Program-made: the position numbers and the translations under genes
Part shown: positions 9,980 to 17,511 of the stretch, piece by piece
Layout of the letters: each line of letters opens with the position of its first letter
Numbering within the stretch: the first letter of the stretch is position 1
Assembly (NCBI GenBank): GCA_943788865.1
Contig: CALSRX010000003.1
Span: 1 to 64,000, forward strand
Direction: 5' to 3'
Source of the DNA: an uncultured Polaribacter sp.
GTDB taxonomy: Bacteria; Bacteroidota; Bacteroidia; Flavobacteriales; Flavobacteriaceae
DNA: 64,000 nucleotides
Notes under the pieces: model-generated
The model's database searches: none
What the model saw: only the letters and a program-made list of their open reading frames with translations
Told to the model about the DNA's origin: nothing

Positions 9980-10050
9980 GTCATATCGAGCGGAGTCGAG
10001 ATATAAATGAAAGTTCATTTTTATGAGTTCTCGATTCCGCTCGAACAGAC
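9980..10050. repeat. Paired GAGCGGAGTCGAG repeats forming a long hairpin (copy 2)
   Basis: The left arm TCGAGCGGAGTCGAGA (9986-10001) and the right arm TCTCGATTCCGCTCGA (10029-10044) are complementary over 16 bp with one mismatch that would be a G-U pair in RNA. The interior has its own perfect 7-bp hairpin (AAATGAA/TTCATTT). The structure lies between convergent genes and could act as a bidirectional transcript end. Confidence 0.8.
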
Positions 10051-10083
10051 AAAAGCAGCATTATTTTAATGCTGCTTTTTTTA
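10051..10083. terminator. Bidirectional Rho-independent terminator overlapping the dxs stop codon
   Basis: AAAAGCAGCATT and AATGCTGCTTTT pair perfectly over 12 bp around a 5-base loop, followed on the plus strand by about ten T. It overlaps the last codons and stop of dxs on the minus strand. It ends the plus-strand T9SS gene and probably dxs as well. Confidence 0.85.
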
Positions 10084-11842
10084 TTTCTTTGACTAAAGAT
10101 TTTGAATCTATTTTTGCAATAGTATACAATTCTTCAACGGTTCCTTGATGGATGAATTCATCTGGAACACCAAGTGTTTTAATCTTATTTTTATAATTGT
10201 GCTTTGAAGAAAATTCTGAAATTGCACTTCCAAATCCTCCAGCAATAGTTCCGTCTTCTATTGTAATTAGAGTATCAAAAGTGTTAAAAATAGTATGTAA
10301 TAATTGCTCATCCAAAGGTTTTACAAAACGCATGTCGTAATGCGCTACAGAAACTTTTTCATCTAGATTTTCAATTGCTTCTGCTACATTTTTTGCTATG
10401 CTACCAATAGACAAAACGGCCACTTCTTTTCCTTCTTTAACACAGACTCCTTTTCCAATTTCTATAGTAGAAAAAGGTTGTTGCCAATCAATCAAAACCC
10501 CTTTCCCTCTTGGATATCGAATGGCAATTGGGTTTTCTAACCCAAATTGGGCGGTGTACATCATATTGCGCATTTCAACTTCATTTCTTGGCGCAAATAA
10601 GATTAAATTCGGAATTGCACGTAAATACGCCAAATCAAAAACACCATGATGTGTAGCACCATCTTCACCAACCAAACCAGCTCTGTCTAAACAAAAAATA
10701 ACCGGTAAGTTTTGCAAGGCAACATCGTGTATAATTTGATCATATGCGCGCTGTAAAAAAGTAGAATAAATAGTACAAAAAGGAATCAATCCTTGTGTTG
10801 CCATTCCGGCAGCCAAAGTAACTGCATGCTGCTCTGCAATACCCACATCAAACGTTCTTTCAGGAAACCTTTCTAAAAGAAAATTCAATGAACTACCAGT
10901 AATCATGGCAGGTGTTATACCCACAATTTTGTTGTTTATTTCTGCAAGTTCCACCAGCGTTTTACCAAATACATCTTGGTATTTTTGTGGTTCTATTTTT
11001 AATTCTTTCGGAATGATTTCTCCAGTAATTTTATCAAATTTTCCAGGAGCATGATATTGTACTTGGTTTTCTTCTGCTTGGAGTAATCCTTTTCCTTTTG
11101 TGGTGATAACGTGTAAGAATTTTGGACCTTTTATCTTTTTTAATCGCGATAATTCTGCAGTTAATTCCTCTAAATTATGACCGTCAATCGGGCCAAAATA
11201 ATTAAAGTTTAATGCCTTTATGATATTGTTCTGAGCGGCTAGCCTTTTATCTGATTTTACTTTGGTTAAGTATTCTTTTAACGCTCCCACAGATGGATCA
11301 ATACCAATAGCATTGTCATTTAAGATTACCAATACATTAGCATCCGTAACTCCAGCATGATTCAAAGCCTCAAAAGCCATTCCGCTTGCAATAGAGGCAT
11401 CACCAATAACAGCAATATGCTGCTTTTCATTTTCTCCTTTTAGTTTAGAAGCAATTGCCATTCCTAATATTGCAGAAATTGAAGTAGACGAATGTCCAAC
11501 ACCAAAAGCATCGTACACACTTTCGCTTCTTTTGGGGAAACCCGAGATTCCGTTTAACCGTCTATTGGTATCAAAAACAGCTTTTCGTTCAGTGATTATT
11601 TTATGTCCGTAGGCTTGATGCCCAACATCCCAAACCAGTAAATCATTTGGGGTGTCAAACAAATAATGCAATGCAATTGTTAGTTCAACAACCCCTAAGC
11701 TAGCCCCTAAATGTCCTTCTTTTGTGGCAACAACATCAATGATAAATTCACGCAATTCTTTTGCTAAAACCGGTAATTGACTTGGTTTTAGTTTACGTAG
11801 ATCTTTAGGATTGTAAATTGTATCTAAAAGTTTTGTTGACAT
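10061..11842 (-). CDS. dxs: 1-deoxy-D-xylulose-5-phosphate synthase
   Basis: This thiamine-diphosphate enzyme condenses pyruvate and glyceraldehyde 3-phosphate, the first step of the MEP isoprenoid pathway. Visible motifs are His44 in EGHLGASLG, the TPP/Mg motif Gly147-Asp148-Ala-Ser through Asn175 (LNDN), and the catalytic-Glu segment GIAEQHAVTLAAGMA in the pyrimidine domain. A transketolase C-terminal domain ends the protein. The length of 593 is slightly shorter than the usual ~620. The start ATG at 11842 is only 65 bp from the divergent tadA start, so the two share a control region. Confidence 0.96.
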   Translation of the reverse strand: MSTKLLDTIYNPKDLRKLKPSQLPVLAKELREFIIDVVATKEGHLGASLGVVELTIALHYLFDTPNDLLVWDVGHQAYGHKIITERKAVFDTNRRLNGISGFPKRSESVYDAFGVGHSSTSISAILGMAIASKLKGENEKQHIAVIGDASIASGMAFEALNHAGVTDANVLVILNDNAIGIDPSVGALKEYLTKVKSDKRLAAQNNIIKALNFNYFGPIDGHNLEELTAELSRLKKIKGPKFLHVITTKGKGLLQAEENQVQYHAPGKFDKITGEIIPKELKIEPQKYQDVFGKTLVELAEINNKIVGITPAMITGSSLNFLLERFPERTFDVGIAEQHAVTLAAGMATQGLIPFCTIYSTFLQRAYDQIIHDVALQNLPVIFCLDRAGLVGEDGATHHGVFDLAYLRAIPNLILFAPRNEVEMRNMMYTAQFGLENPIAIRYPRGKGVLIDWQQPFSTIEIGKGVCVKEGKEVAVLSIGSIAKNVAEAIENLDEKVSVAHYDMRFVKPLDEQLLHTIFNTFDTLITIEDGTIAGGFGSAISEFSSKHNYKNKIKTLGVPDEFIHQGTVEELYTIAKIDSKSLVKEIKKAALK

Positions 11843-11907
11843 GCAACAAAAGTACGAGTTTTACATCTGATTTGCTTTTTGTATTATTGAAAAAATATTT
11901 TTTTACG

Positions 11908-12357
11908 ATGATAAATCCTTTTGATGATGTTTATTTTATGAAAAAAGCTTTAGATGAAGCAGCAATTGCCCTTGATAAAGGGGAGGTTCCTGTGGGAGCA
12001 ATCATTGTTTTTAAAGACCAAATTATTGCTAGAGCCCATAACTTAACAGAAACTTTAAATGATGTAACAGCGCACGCAGAAATGCAAGCATTTACTGCTG
12101 CAGCAGATTATTTAGGTGGAAAATATTTAAAAGACTGCACCTTGTATGTAACCTTAGAACCTTGTCAAATGTGTGCTGGTGCAAGTTATTGGACACAGAT
12201 TGGTAAAATTGTATACGGTGCTTCTGAGTTAGAACGCGGTTTTATAAAGTTAAAAACAACCATTCACCCAAAAACAAAAGTAGTTGGCGGAATTTTAGAA
12301 AATGATTGCAGCAGCCTTTTAAAACGCTTTTTTATAGAAAAAAGAAATTTAAATTAA
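11908..12357 (+). CDS. tadA: tRNA-specific adenosine deaminase
   Basis: This zinc enzyme converts A34 to inosine in tRNA-Arg. It has the cytidine-deaminase-fold signature His56-Ala-Glu58 (TAHAEMQ) and Pro85-Cys86-x-x-Cys89 (LEPCQMC), with VPVGAIIV before them. The 149-residue length fits. The reading frame is open for 30 codons further upstream, but that extension would overlap the dxs start and lacks similarity, so ATG 11908 (MINPFDD) is chosen. Confidence 0.93.
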   Translation: MINPFDDVYFMKKALDEAAIALDKGEVPVGAIIVFKDQIIARAHNLTETLNDVTAHAEMQAFTAAADYLGGKYLKDCTLYVTLEPCQMCAGASYWTQIGKIVYGASELERGFIKLKTTIHPKTKVVGGILENDCSSLLKRFFIEKRNLN

Positions 12358-12396
12358 TAAACAAATCTCTTCAATTTTTGAAGAGATTTGTTTATT
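12356..12396. terminator. Very strong bidirectional terminator after tadA
   Basis: Bases 12356-12372 and 12380-12396 are perfectly complementary over 17 bp with a 7-base loop; the core is ATCTCTTC/GAAGAGAT. It overlaps the tadA stop codon. On the minus strand it also closes the broken gene at 12413. Confidence 0.75.
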
Positions 12397-12412
12397 AGAA
12401 CTCCATTCAATA

Positions 12413-12640
12413 TTAGTCCCCTATAATTTTCACATTGTCTATTTGTAAAGTGGTTGTCACTCCTCCGTCTCCGCCAAAATATTGAAAAGCAACATGTACA
12501 GTTCCGATTAAACAAGATAAAGGGATACTACCAGATTTGGTAAAGAAATTAGAGTAATCATTACTTGGACCTTCAGAGATGTTCGCATTTATTTGAGTCC
12601 ATGTGGCTGTTTTTAGAAAACATCCATAACCACCCAACAT
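12413..12640 (-). pseudogene. C-terminal fragment of a choice-of-anchor/cleaved-adhesin-type surface protein
   Basis: The 75-codon frame ends in a typical Bacteroidota jelly-roll pattern: TWTQINANI, SGSIPLSCLIGTVHVAFQYFG, TTLQIDNVKIIGD. This matches the last strands of choice-of-anchor J / DUF5017-like domains, where the tryptophan, the V-AF-Y strand and the final IDNVK are conserved. No signal peptide or earlier domain precedes it, and the frame runs straight into foreign sequence, so it is a 5'-truncated relic. The residues before about TATWTQ may already belong to the junction. Confidence 0.6.
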
Positions 12641-12732
12641 TTATAAAAGTAATGAAAGATGTTGAAGATAGAGTTTCTAAGATGAAAAACAATGTGATTG
12701 CTCGTAATCTGGAATTAATGAAGAAAAAATAA
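12600..12732 (+). pseudogene. Gene-tail relic (lysine-rich C-terminus) opposite the adhesin fragment
   Basis: An open frame on the plus strand reads ...HPTFIKVMKDVEDRVSKMKN and ends NLELMKKK-stop at 12732. It has amphipathic-helix character with normal codon use, which looks like the C-terminus of a real protein rather than chance. The part upstream of about 12640 is antisense to the adhesin fragment and is probably not original. No start signal or promoter is present. The parent protein was not recognised. Confidence 0.35.
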
Positions 12733-12769
12733 TTTTTCTTAACAGGTCTTTCCTAAAAACAGCTTACCA

Positions 12770-14389
12770 TTATTCTTGCTGATATCCCGGTCCCTTCACA
12801 AACCTCCCAGGAAATGCTCCAGTATGTTTTTCATTAGAAATCACTTGAACCCCATTTACAAACACATCATTCATTCCATTTGCAAACTGAAGCGGTTCGT
12901 CAAAAGTAGCATTGTCGCCAACAGTTTCTGGATCAAAAATGACCACATCAGCAAAATAATTTTCTTTTAAAAATCCACGATCTTTTAATCCAAGGTTCGT
13001 TGCAGGAAATCCACTTAATTTACGAACAGCTTCTTCCAATGAGAGCAACTTTTCTTCTCTAGTAAACTTTCCTAAAACTCTAATAAAACTTCCAAAAGCT
13101 CTTGGATGCGTTCTAAAATCTTTCGATAGGTCAGAATAAGATCCTGCATCAGAACAAAAAGACAGCCAAGGAATTTGTATTTTTTTACGAATATTTTCTT
13201 CAGACATACTAAAGTAAATACACTGGATTCGGCTATCGTCTTCTATAATCATATCAATAATGGCATCGGCAGGAGATTGATTTCTCATTTCAGCAGCTTC
13301 TGCAACTGTTTTGCTACGATATTTTTTTGCCATTTCAGCATTTTTAAAACCAACCATTAAAATTCCGCTTGGAGGTTGATGAGCCAACTCTTTTCTAATA
13401 TCTACTAAGAGTCTTTTTCTTGGTTCTGCTTGTTTCATTCTTTCTATCCAAGCTTTATGACCGCTTTCTTGAACCCAGGTTGGAATTACTCCAGTTAAAC
13501 CTGTTGAGCTAGCATTATAGGTATACATATCTGCAGTAATTCGAAGTCCTTTTGCTCGTGCTTTTTCTACGCGTGTAATTACAGTGTCTAATAAATGCCA
13601 ATTGGCTTTTCTAGAAGCTTTTAAATGGTAAATTTCTGCTGGTATCTTTGCTTTTTCTGCAATTAATAGTAATTCATCTAAAGCATCTAACAATTTATCA
13701 CCTTCACTTCTCATATGAGAAATATACATGCCTCCAAACTTAGAAGCTATTTTATTAAGTGCAATCAGCTCGTCGGTATCTGCATAATCTCCAGGTGCAT
13801 AAATTAAAGAAGATCCAATTCCCATGGCCCCTTCTTTCATAGCTTTTTCTACAGAAGCTTGCATTGCCAATAATTCTTCATTTGTCGCTTTTCTATTGGC
13901 ATAACCAACATGTTGTATTCTAACAGTTTCTGCACCTAAAAAAGAGGCAATATTGGTAGATATCTTGCTTTTTACCAATGTGTCCATAGCACCACCAAAC
14001 GACATATATTTTTCATCACCAGGCTTTCCTTCTGGACCAGGAGAGTTTCCTTCTCCAAAAACCTCAAGTGTTACACCTTGTTTCAAATCACTCAAAGAAC
14101 GACCATCGTTCATTAAAGTTCCGTATGCCCAACTCAGCATATTTATAAATCCAGGTGCTATTGCTTTTCCTTTTGCATCAATTACGTTGGTAGCTTTAAA
14201 CTCTTTGTGTTTTCCTACATAAATAATTTTATCTCCTTTTATGGCAACAGTTCCCTTAAAAGGAAGTTCACCCGTTCCATTATAAATTACTCCATTTTGT
14301 ATTACAGTATCACAACTAGGTGCTTCTTTTTGACAACCAAAGGCAAAAATAAATACGGCAATTGTTAAAAGATAATGTTTGTATTTCAT
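12770..14389 (-). CDS. N-acyl-D-amino-acid deacylase-like amidohydrolase, lipoprotein
   Basis: This 539-residue lipoprotein (lipobox ending FGC19) belongs to the D-aminoacylase branch of the amidohydrolase superfamily. It shows the usual N-terminal small beta domain (VIYNGTGELP, IAPGF), central GMYISHMRSEG and AEIYHLKAS strands with metal-site His, and SDAGSYS near the end. The first metal-binding HxH that normally follows PGF is absent: the sequence reads PGFINMLSWA. The GVTT...C segment also reads GVTLEVFGEGNS. The enzyme may therefore use a single metal or another acyl-amino-acid substrate. It lies 6 bp downstream of a secreted M20-type amidohydrolase, so a shared peptide or acyl-amino-acid degradation role is likely. 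Confidence 0.8.
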   Translation of the reverse strand: MKYKHYLLTIAVFIFAFGCQKEAPSCDTVIQNGVIYNGTGELPFKGTVAIKGDKIIYVGKHKEFKATNVIDAKGKAIAPGFINMLSWAYGTLMNDGRSLSDLKQGVTLEVFGEGNSPGPEGKPGDEKYMSFGGAMDTLVKSKISTNIASFLGAETVRIQHVGYANRKATNEELLAMQASVEKAMKEGAMGIGSSLIYAPGDYADTDELIALNKIASKFGGMYISHMRSEGDKLLDALDELLLIAEKAKIPAEIYHLKASRKANWHLLDTVITRVEKARAKGLRITADMYTYNASSTGLTGVIPTWVQESGHKAWIERMKQAEPRKRLLVDIRKELAHQPPSGILMVGFKNAEMAKKYRSKTVAEAAEMRNQSPADAIIDMIIEDDSRIQCIYFSMSEENIRKKIQIPWLSFCSDAGSYSDLSKDFRTHPRAFGSFIRVLGKFTREEKLLSLEEAVRKLSGFPATNLGLKDRGFLKENYFADVVIFDPETVGDNATFDEPLQFANGMNDVFVNGVQVISNEKHTGAFPGRFVKGPGYQQE

Positions 14390-14395
14390 GATCTT

Positions 14396-16006
14396 TTATT
14401 TTTTCTTTTTTAAAGTTGGATAACTTACTCCTAATTGTTCTAAATAGGTATCAAATTCTTTTTCGTTGTAATAAAATTTTTCTAGCTGAGATCTAAATTG
14501 TTTTTGTTTGTCTGTATTCAAATAGATGGGAGGTAAATCACTTTCAGTAATCATTGGTTTATAGGAAGTGTTTTTACGTTGTTCCTTATTAAAATAGTCT
14601 TTAGCTTCTTTTAATAGGTTTGGTTTTAATAAAAAATCAATAATTGTCATGGCTTCTACTTTAGCACCGGCAGTAACTCCTTTATGTGCAATCGGAGTTG
14701 CCATAGCAATGGCGTTACTCCAATGATGTCCTTGTAAACCAGGAATGTTAGAAGGGTATCTTAAGGTTACTGTTGGAACCGTCCAAGAGACATCGCCAAT
14801 ATCATCAGAACCACCACTTCTAGGTGTTTTAATTGGTAACCCTAATGGAATTAATTTTGTGCTTAAACCAGTAATTCTAGATGATTTTACTTCCGTTTGA
14901 ACTGCTTTTGCTAGTGTTTGGTCTTTTTCTGACCATTCTGGCAATCCAACAGTTTTGATATTTTCATACATGGTTTCTGCAATGGTTTTATTAAAATGTC
15001 TTGGCCAAGCAGTTCCTAGTATTTTTGATGTAACTTTTGTTTTTGTCATTAATGCAGCACCCTTTGCCACATCATTTGCTTCTTGATACATCTCCATAAT
15101 TCCATCATAGGTAACATCTCTAAAATAATACCAAATTGATGCTTTAGAAGGAACTACATTGGGTTGGTCACCAGCATCTGTAAAAATAGAATGCGATCTT
15201 TTTAAAGGATGTAAATGTTCTCTTTTATAATTCCAACCCACACTCATTAATTCGGCAGCATCTAAAGCACTTCTTCCACGCCAAGGCGAACCAGCAGAAT
15301 GGGCAGATTCTCCTTCAAAAGTATATTCTACAGAAATTAAACCAGTACCACTAGCGGCACCATAAGAGACACCCAAATTACTACTTACGTGGGTAAAAAT
15401 ACACATGTCTATCTTATCAAAAAGTCCGTCTCTAGTGTACCAAGCTTTTGCAGCAACCAATTCTTCTGCAATTCCCGGCCATAAAATAAGTGTTCCGCCA
15501 ATATTTTCACGTTCCATTATTTTTTTAACGGCTAAAACAGCAGTGATGTTTAAAGGAATACCAGAGTTATGACCTTCTCCATGCCCTGGAGCTCCATCAA
15601 CAATTGGTTTGTGGTAGGCAACTCCTGGATATTGTGATGCTTTCGGAATACAATCTACATCGCTTCCTAATGCAATTACAGGACCTTCTCCGTTTGACCA
15701 TTTGGCAAACCAAGCAGTCGGAATTCCAGATACAGATTCTTCAATTTCAAATCCGTTTTGCTTTAAAATTCCTGTTAAATATTTAGACGATTCATATTCT
15801 TGAAAACCAAGTTCTGAAAAACTAAATATTTTATCAACCATTACTTGAGATTGTTTATGGTTGGCAGTTACAATTTGTGAAACTTCTTTTTTTAAAGCCT
15901 CTACTTTTCTTTTGCTCCATTTTTTTTGAGCTTGAGTAAATTGAGTAGTTCCTAAAAAAAAGAAACATAAAATAAAGGCGGTTTTTTTGTTAAGACTTGT
16001 AAACAT
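14396..16006 (-). CDS. Secreted AbgB-like M20 amidohydrolase
   Basis: The 536-residue protein has a Sec signal peptide (hydrophobic residues 9-25, likely cleavage after TQAQ). It follows the M20D/AbgB pattern (aminobenzoyl-glutamate utilization protein B): GSDVDCIP, GEGHNSG, WPGIAEE, FTHVSS, a lid/dimerisation domain in the middle, and GGSDDIGDVSW with a final HHWSN. These hold the expected metal ligands (Asp, His, Glu, His). Known family members hydrolyse amide bonds of acyl or aryl amino acids; the true substrate here is unknown. It is the first gene of a two-gene operon with the D-aminoacylase-like lipoprotein. Confidence 0.85.
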   Translation of the reverse strand: MFTSLNKKTAFILCFFFLGTTQFTQAQKKWSKRKVEALKKEVSQIVTANHKQSQVMVDKIFSFSELGFQEYESSKYLTGILKQNGFEIEESVSGIPTAWFAKWSNGEGPVIALGSDVDCIPKASQYPGVAYHKPIVDGAPGHGEGHNSGIPLNITAVLAVKKIMERENIGGTLILWPGIAEELVAAKAWYTRDGLFDKIDMCIFTHVSSNLGVSYGAASGTGLISVEYTFEGESAHSAGSPWRGRSALDAAELMSVGWNYKREHLHPLKRSHSIFTDAGDQPNVVPSKASIWYYFRDVTYDGIMEMYQEANDVAKGAALMTKTKVTSKILGTAWPRHFNKTIAETMYENIKTVGLPEWSEKDQTLAKAVQTEVKSSRITGLSTKLIPLGLPIKTPRSGGSDDIGDVSWTVPTVTLRYPSNIPGLQGHHWSNAIAMATPIAHKGVTAGAKVEAMTIIDFLLKPNLLKEAKDYFNKEQRKNTSYKPMITESDLPPIYLNTDKQKQFRSQLEKFYYNEKEFDTYLEQLGVSYPTLKKKK

Positions 16007-16195
16007 TTGGTTATTATTTTAATTAGTTAAACAATATTATTAGTTAAGATATTGTTTGACTGAGTTTTGCAACCAAGTTACTAAAAATTTGAATATCAAT
16101 TTTTTCTATATTCAAATGCGAAAAAAGAAGTATACTGTTTTTGAGAAGAAATTTTAAAAGTATCTTAAACACCTTTTTTCCTTAAGGGACTAATG
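16007..16195. other. Non-coding gap upstream of the amidohydrolase operon
   Basis: This A+T-rich stretch holds the promoter region of the minus-strand operon. I see no ORF and no convincing full -7 box. It ends at the terminator at 16196. Confidence 0.3.
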
Positions 16196-16225
16196 TTAAA
16201 AAAAGCGAATTTCCGCTTTTTTTAA
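16196..16225. terminator. Bidirectional terminator-like hairpin
   Basis: TTAAAAAAAGCG pairs perfectly with CGCTTTTTTTAA (12 bp) around a 6-base loop, with A and T runs on opposite sides. It marks the border between the amidohydrolase operon and the accessory island and is 4 bp from the large palindrome. Confidence 0.75.
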
Positions 16226-16229
16226 TGTC

Positions 16230-16360
16230 TGCCAACGGTCAAGTATAAGAGCAGTAGCGGATAGATTGTTTTTTGCTTTCGAACTGAAAGATATTTTGAT
16301 TAAGCAAAAAACGGTTCAAGTTTTCACCTGAACCGCTATTGCTTTAATACCTTGTTGGCA
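16230..16360. repeat. 131-bp imperfect palindrome with TGCCAAC/GTTGGCA ends (attC-like)
   Basis: The ends TGCCAAC (16230-16236) and GTTGGCA (16354-16360) are perfectly complementary. Inside them AGCAGTAGCGG (16250-16260) pairs with CCGCTATTGCT (16333-16343) with one mismatch. The outer arms also align, with a 4-base bulge on the left. Within the loop GTTTTTTGCTT/AAGCAAAAAAC (11 bp) and CGGTTCA/TGAACCG (7 bp) form further stems, the last competing with the main stem for CCG. Bulged, long imperfect palindromes at cassette ends are typical of integron attC sites. However, the boxes here lack the exact RYYYAAC/GTTRRRY form, so attC-like is a description, not an identification. Confidence 0.6.
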
Positions 16361-16364
16361 TTAG

Positions 16365-16469
16365 TTATTCTTTTATGAATTTTGAAGAATAGATGCCTTT
16401 GTCATTATAGACTTTTATAATCAGTATACCTGTACCTATATCCTCAACATTCACGGTTTTTGAATATTA
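16365..16469 (-). pseudogene. Relic of a T9SS type A sorting domain
   Basis: After an in-frame stop, the minus strand reads KTVNVEDIGTGILIIKVYND and then KGIYSSKFIKE-stop at 16365. This is the last ~30 residues of a T9SS sorting domain: S/TGxYxxxV, a D/NxxG turn and KFIK end. Nothing upstream fits the rest of such a protein. The frame runs back into the stop codon of the membrane protein at 16467, so it is a fragment. Its stop codon lies 4 bp from the large palindrome. Confidence 0.65.
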
Positions 16470-17237
16470 ATTTTCTTCTCTCTTTCTAATTGCAAGTGGA
16501 ATAGCAAATTTTGGTAGAAATGAGATTAGATTAGTTACCAGTTTCAAAATGTAATTATAGATTTCTTTGTATATATAAAATGCGATAAGCAAAAGAAAAG
16601 CTCCAGCAATGCTCATAACACCTATTTTGATATATTCTCCAAAATTTTCATAATCTCCAACAATTTGTTGAGGAGCTAACCCGCTGAATACCTCCATTCC
16701 TGGAAAAATACTTAGTAACAATGCAGGCAATTCACTTAATGGTGCATACACAAAAGAACCCACTAGAGCAGCAAAGATTTGAAGTATACCAGCGTATAAA
16801 AACAACACGAACAGTAATTCACCTATTACCAAAATTAATTTCGGTAAGGTTTTTACAAAAACAAAGGATAACAAACCGTCATATTCGATGGTTTTCATTT
16901 GTTCTGTTCGCTTTTTTAAGACACTAAATAAAGCCCAAGCGGTTAAAATACTAATTGCGAAGCCAAGGATTAGACCAACAACAGCACCTGCTTTTTGACC
17001 ACCGCTTGAATAATCGTTTGAAATGTAGCTTTTTACAAAGCCAGAATCTCCAAATAATCCATCAAAGCTTAGATAAATTCCGCCTAGCAGAAGTCCAATT
17101 GCTAATACGGTAAGTAAAAGAGTAATAATGTTTTTAAAAACATTTCCATCATCCAGTTTCCCTAAAAAAGGAATAACTAATTTGTTGTAACCTTTATCAG
17201 CTATTGATAATGATACAAAAGGTAAATTTTTTTCCAT
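16467..17237 (-). CDS. Multi-pass inner-membrane protein of unknown function
   Basis: The 256-residue protein has about five hydrophobic segments (near residues 36-56, 84-105, 131-160, 168-178 and 205-224). A short basic tail ends IRKREEN, and conserved-looking polar stretches (DYSSGGQKAG, EYDGLLSF) lie between segments. No transporter or enzyme motif was recognised. It stands alone inside the island, in the same direction as the recombinase, and ends next to the T9SS relic. It could be cassette cargo (inference). Confidence 0.6.
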   Translation of the reverse strand: MEKNLPFVSLSIADKGYNKLVIPFLGKLDDGNVFKNIITLLLTVLAIGLLLGGIYLSFDGLFGDSGFVKSYISNDYSSGGQKAGAVVGLILGFAISILTAWALFSVLKKRTEQMKTIEYDGLLSFVFVKTLPKLILVIGELLFVLFLYAGILQIFAALVGSFVYAPLSELPALLLSIFPGMEVFSGLAPQQIVGDYENFGEYIKIGVMSIAGAFLLLIAFYIYKEIYNYILKLVTNLISFLPKFAIPLAIRKREEN

Positions 17238-17511
17238 TGTCTATAAATTTAAATTTTCCTACTCATAAGGCTTTTCAAAATACGCCCCGTTTTTTAGAGT
17301 GGGTTCTGGACTCCACTTTGAACTCTGCAATTATAATGTTAATTAATGCAAACTAGTTATATAGAGAACAAAGTTCTCGTTTATTGATTATTATTTCGGG
17401 ATAACAGGAACTTTTGGTCATTTTATCCAATTTAAGTGATTGCTTTTTCCATAAGAAAATGTGCAATTTTTTTCCATAGCTAAAAATATAAAAAAAAATT
17501 AATATAATAAT
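17238..17511. other. Non-coding gap between membrane protein and recombinase
   Basis: I find no ORF. The gap contains a 6-bp inverted repeat GAGAAC-AAA-GTTCTC (17364-17378) and a weak stem AGTGG/CCACT near 17300, and it is otherwise A+T-rich. It may be decayed cassette sequence. Confidence 0.3.

Noticed and set aside
11818-11907. Extended start for tadA
   Set aside because: The frame overlaps the dxs start codon and does not look like TadA. The ATG at 11908 gives the normal length.
16230-16360. True integron attC site
   Set aside because: The end boxes TGCCAAC/GTTGGCA do not fit RYYYAAC/GTTRRRY, and only one copy was found in the window. It is kept as attC-like only.
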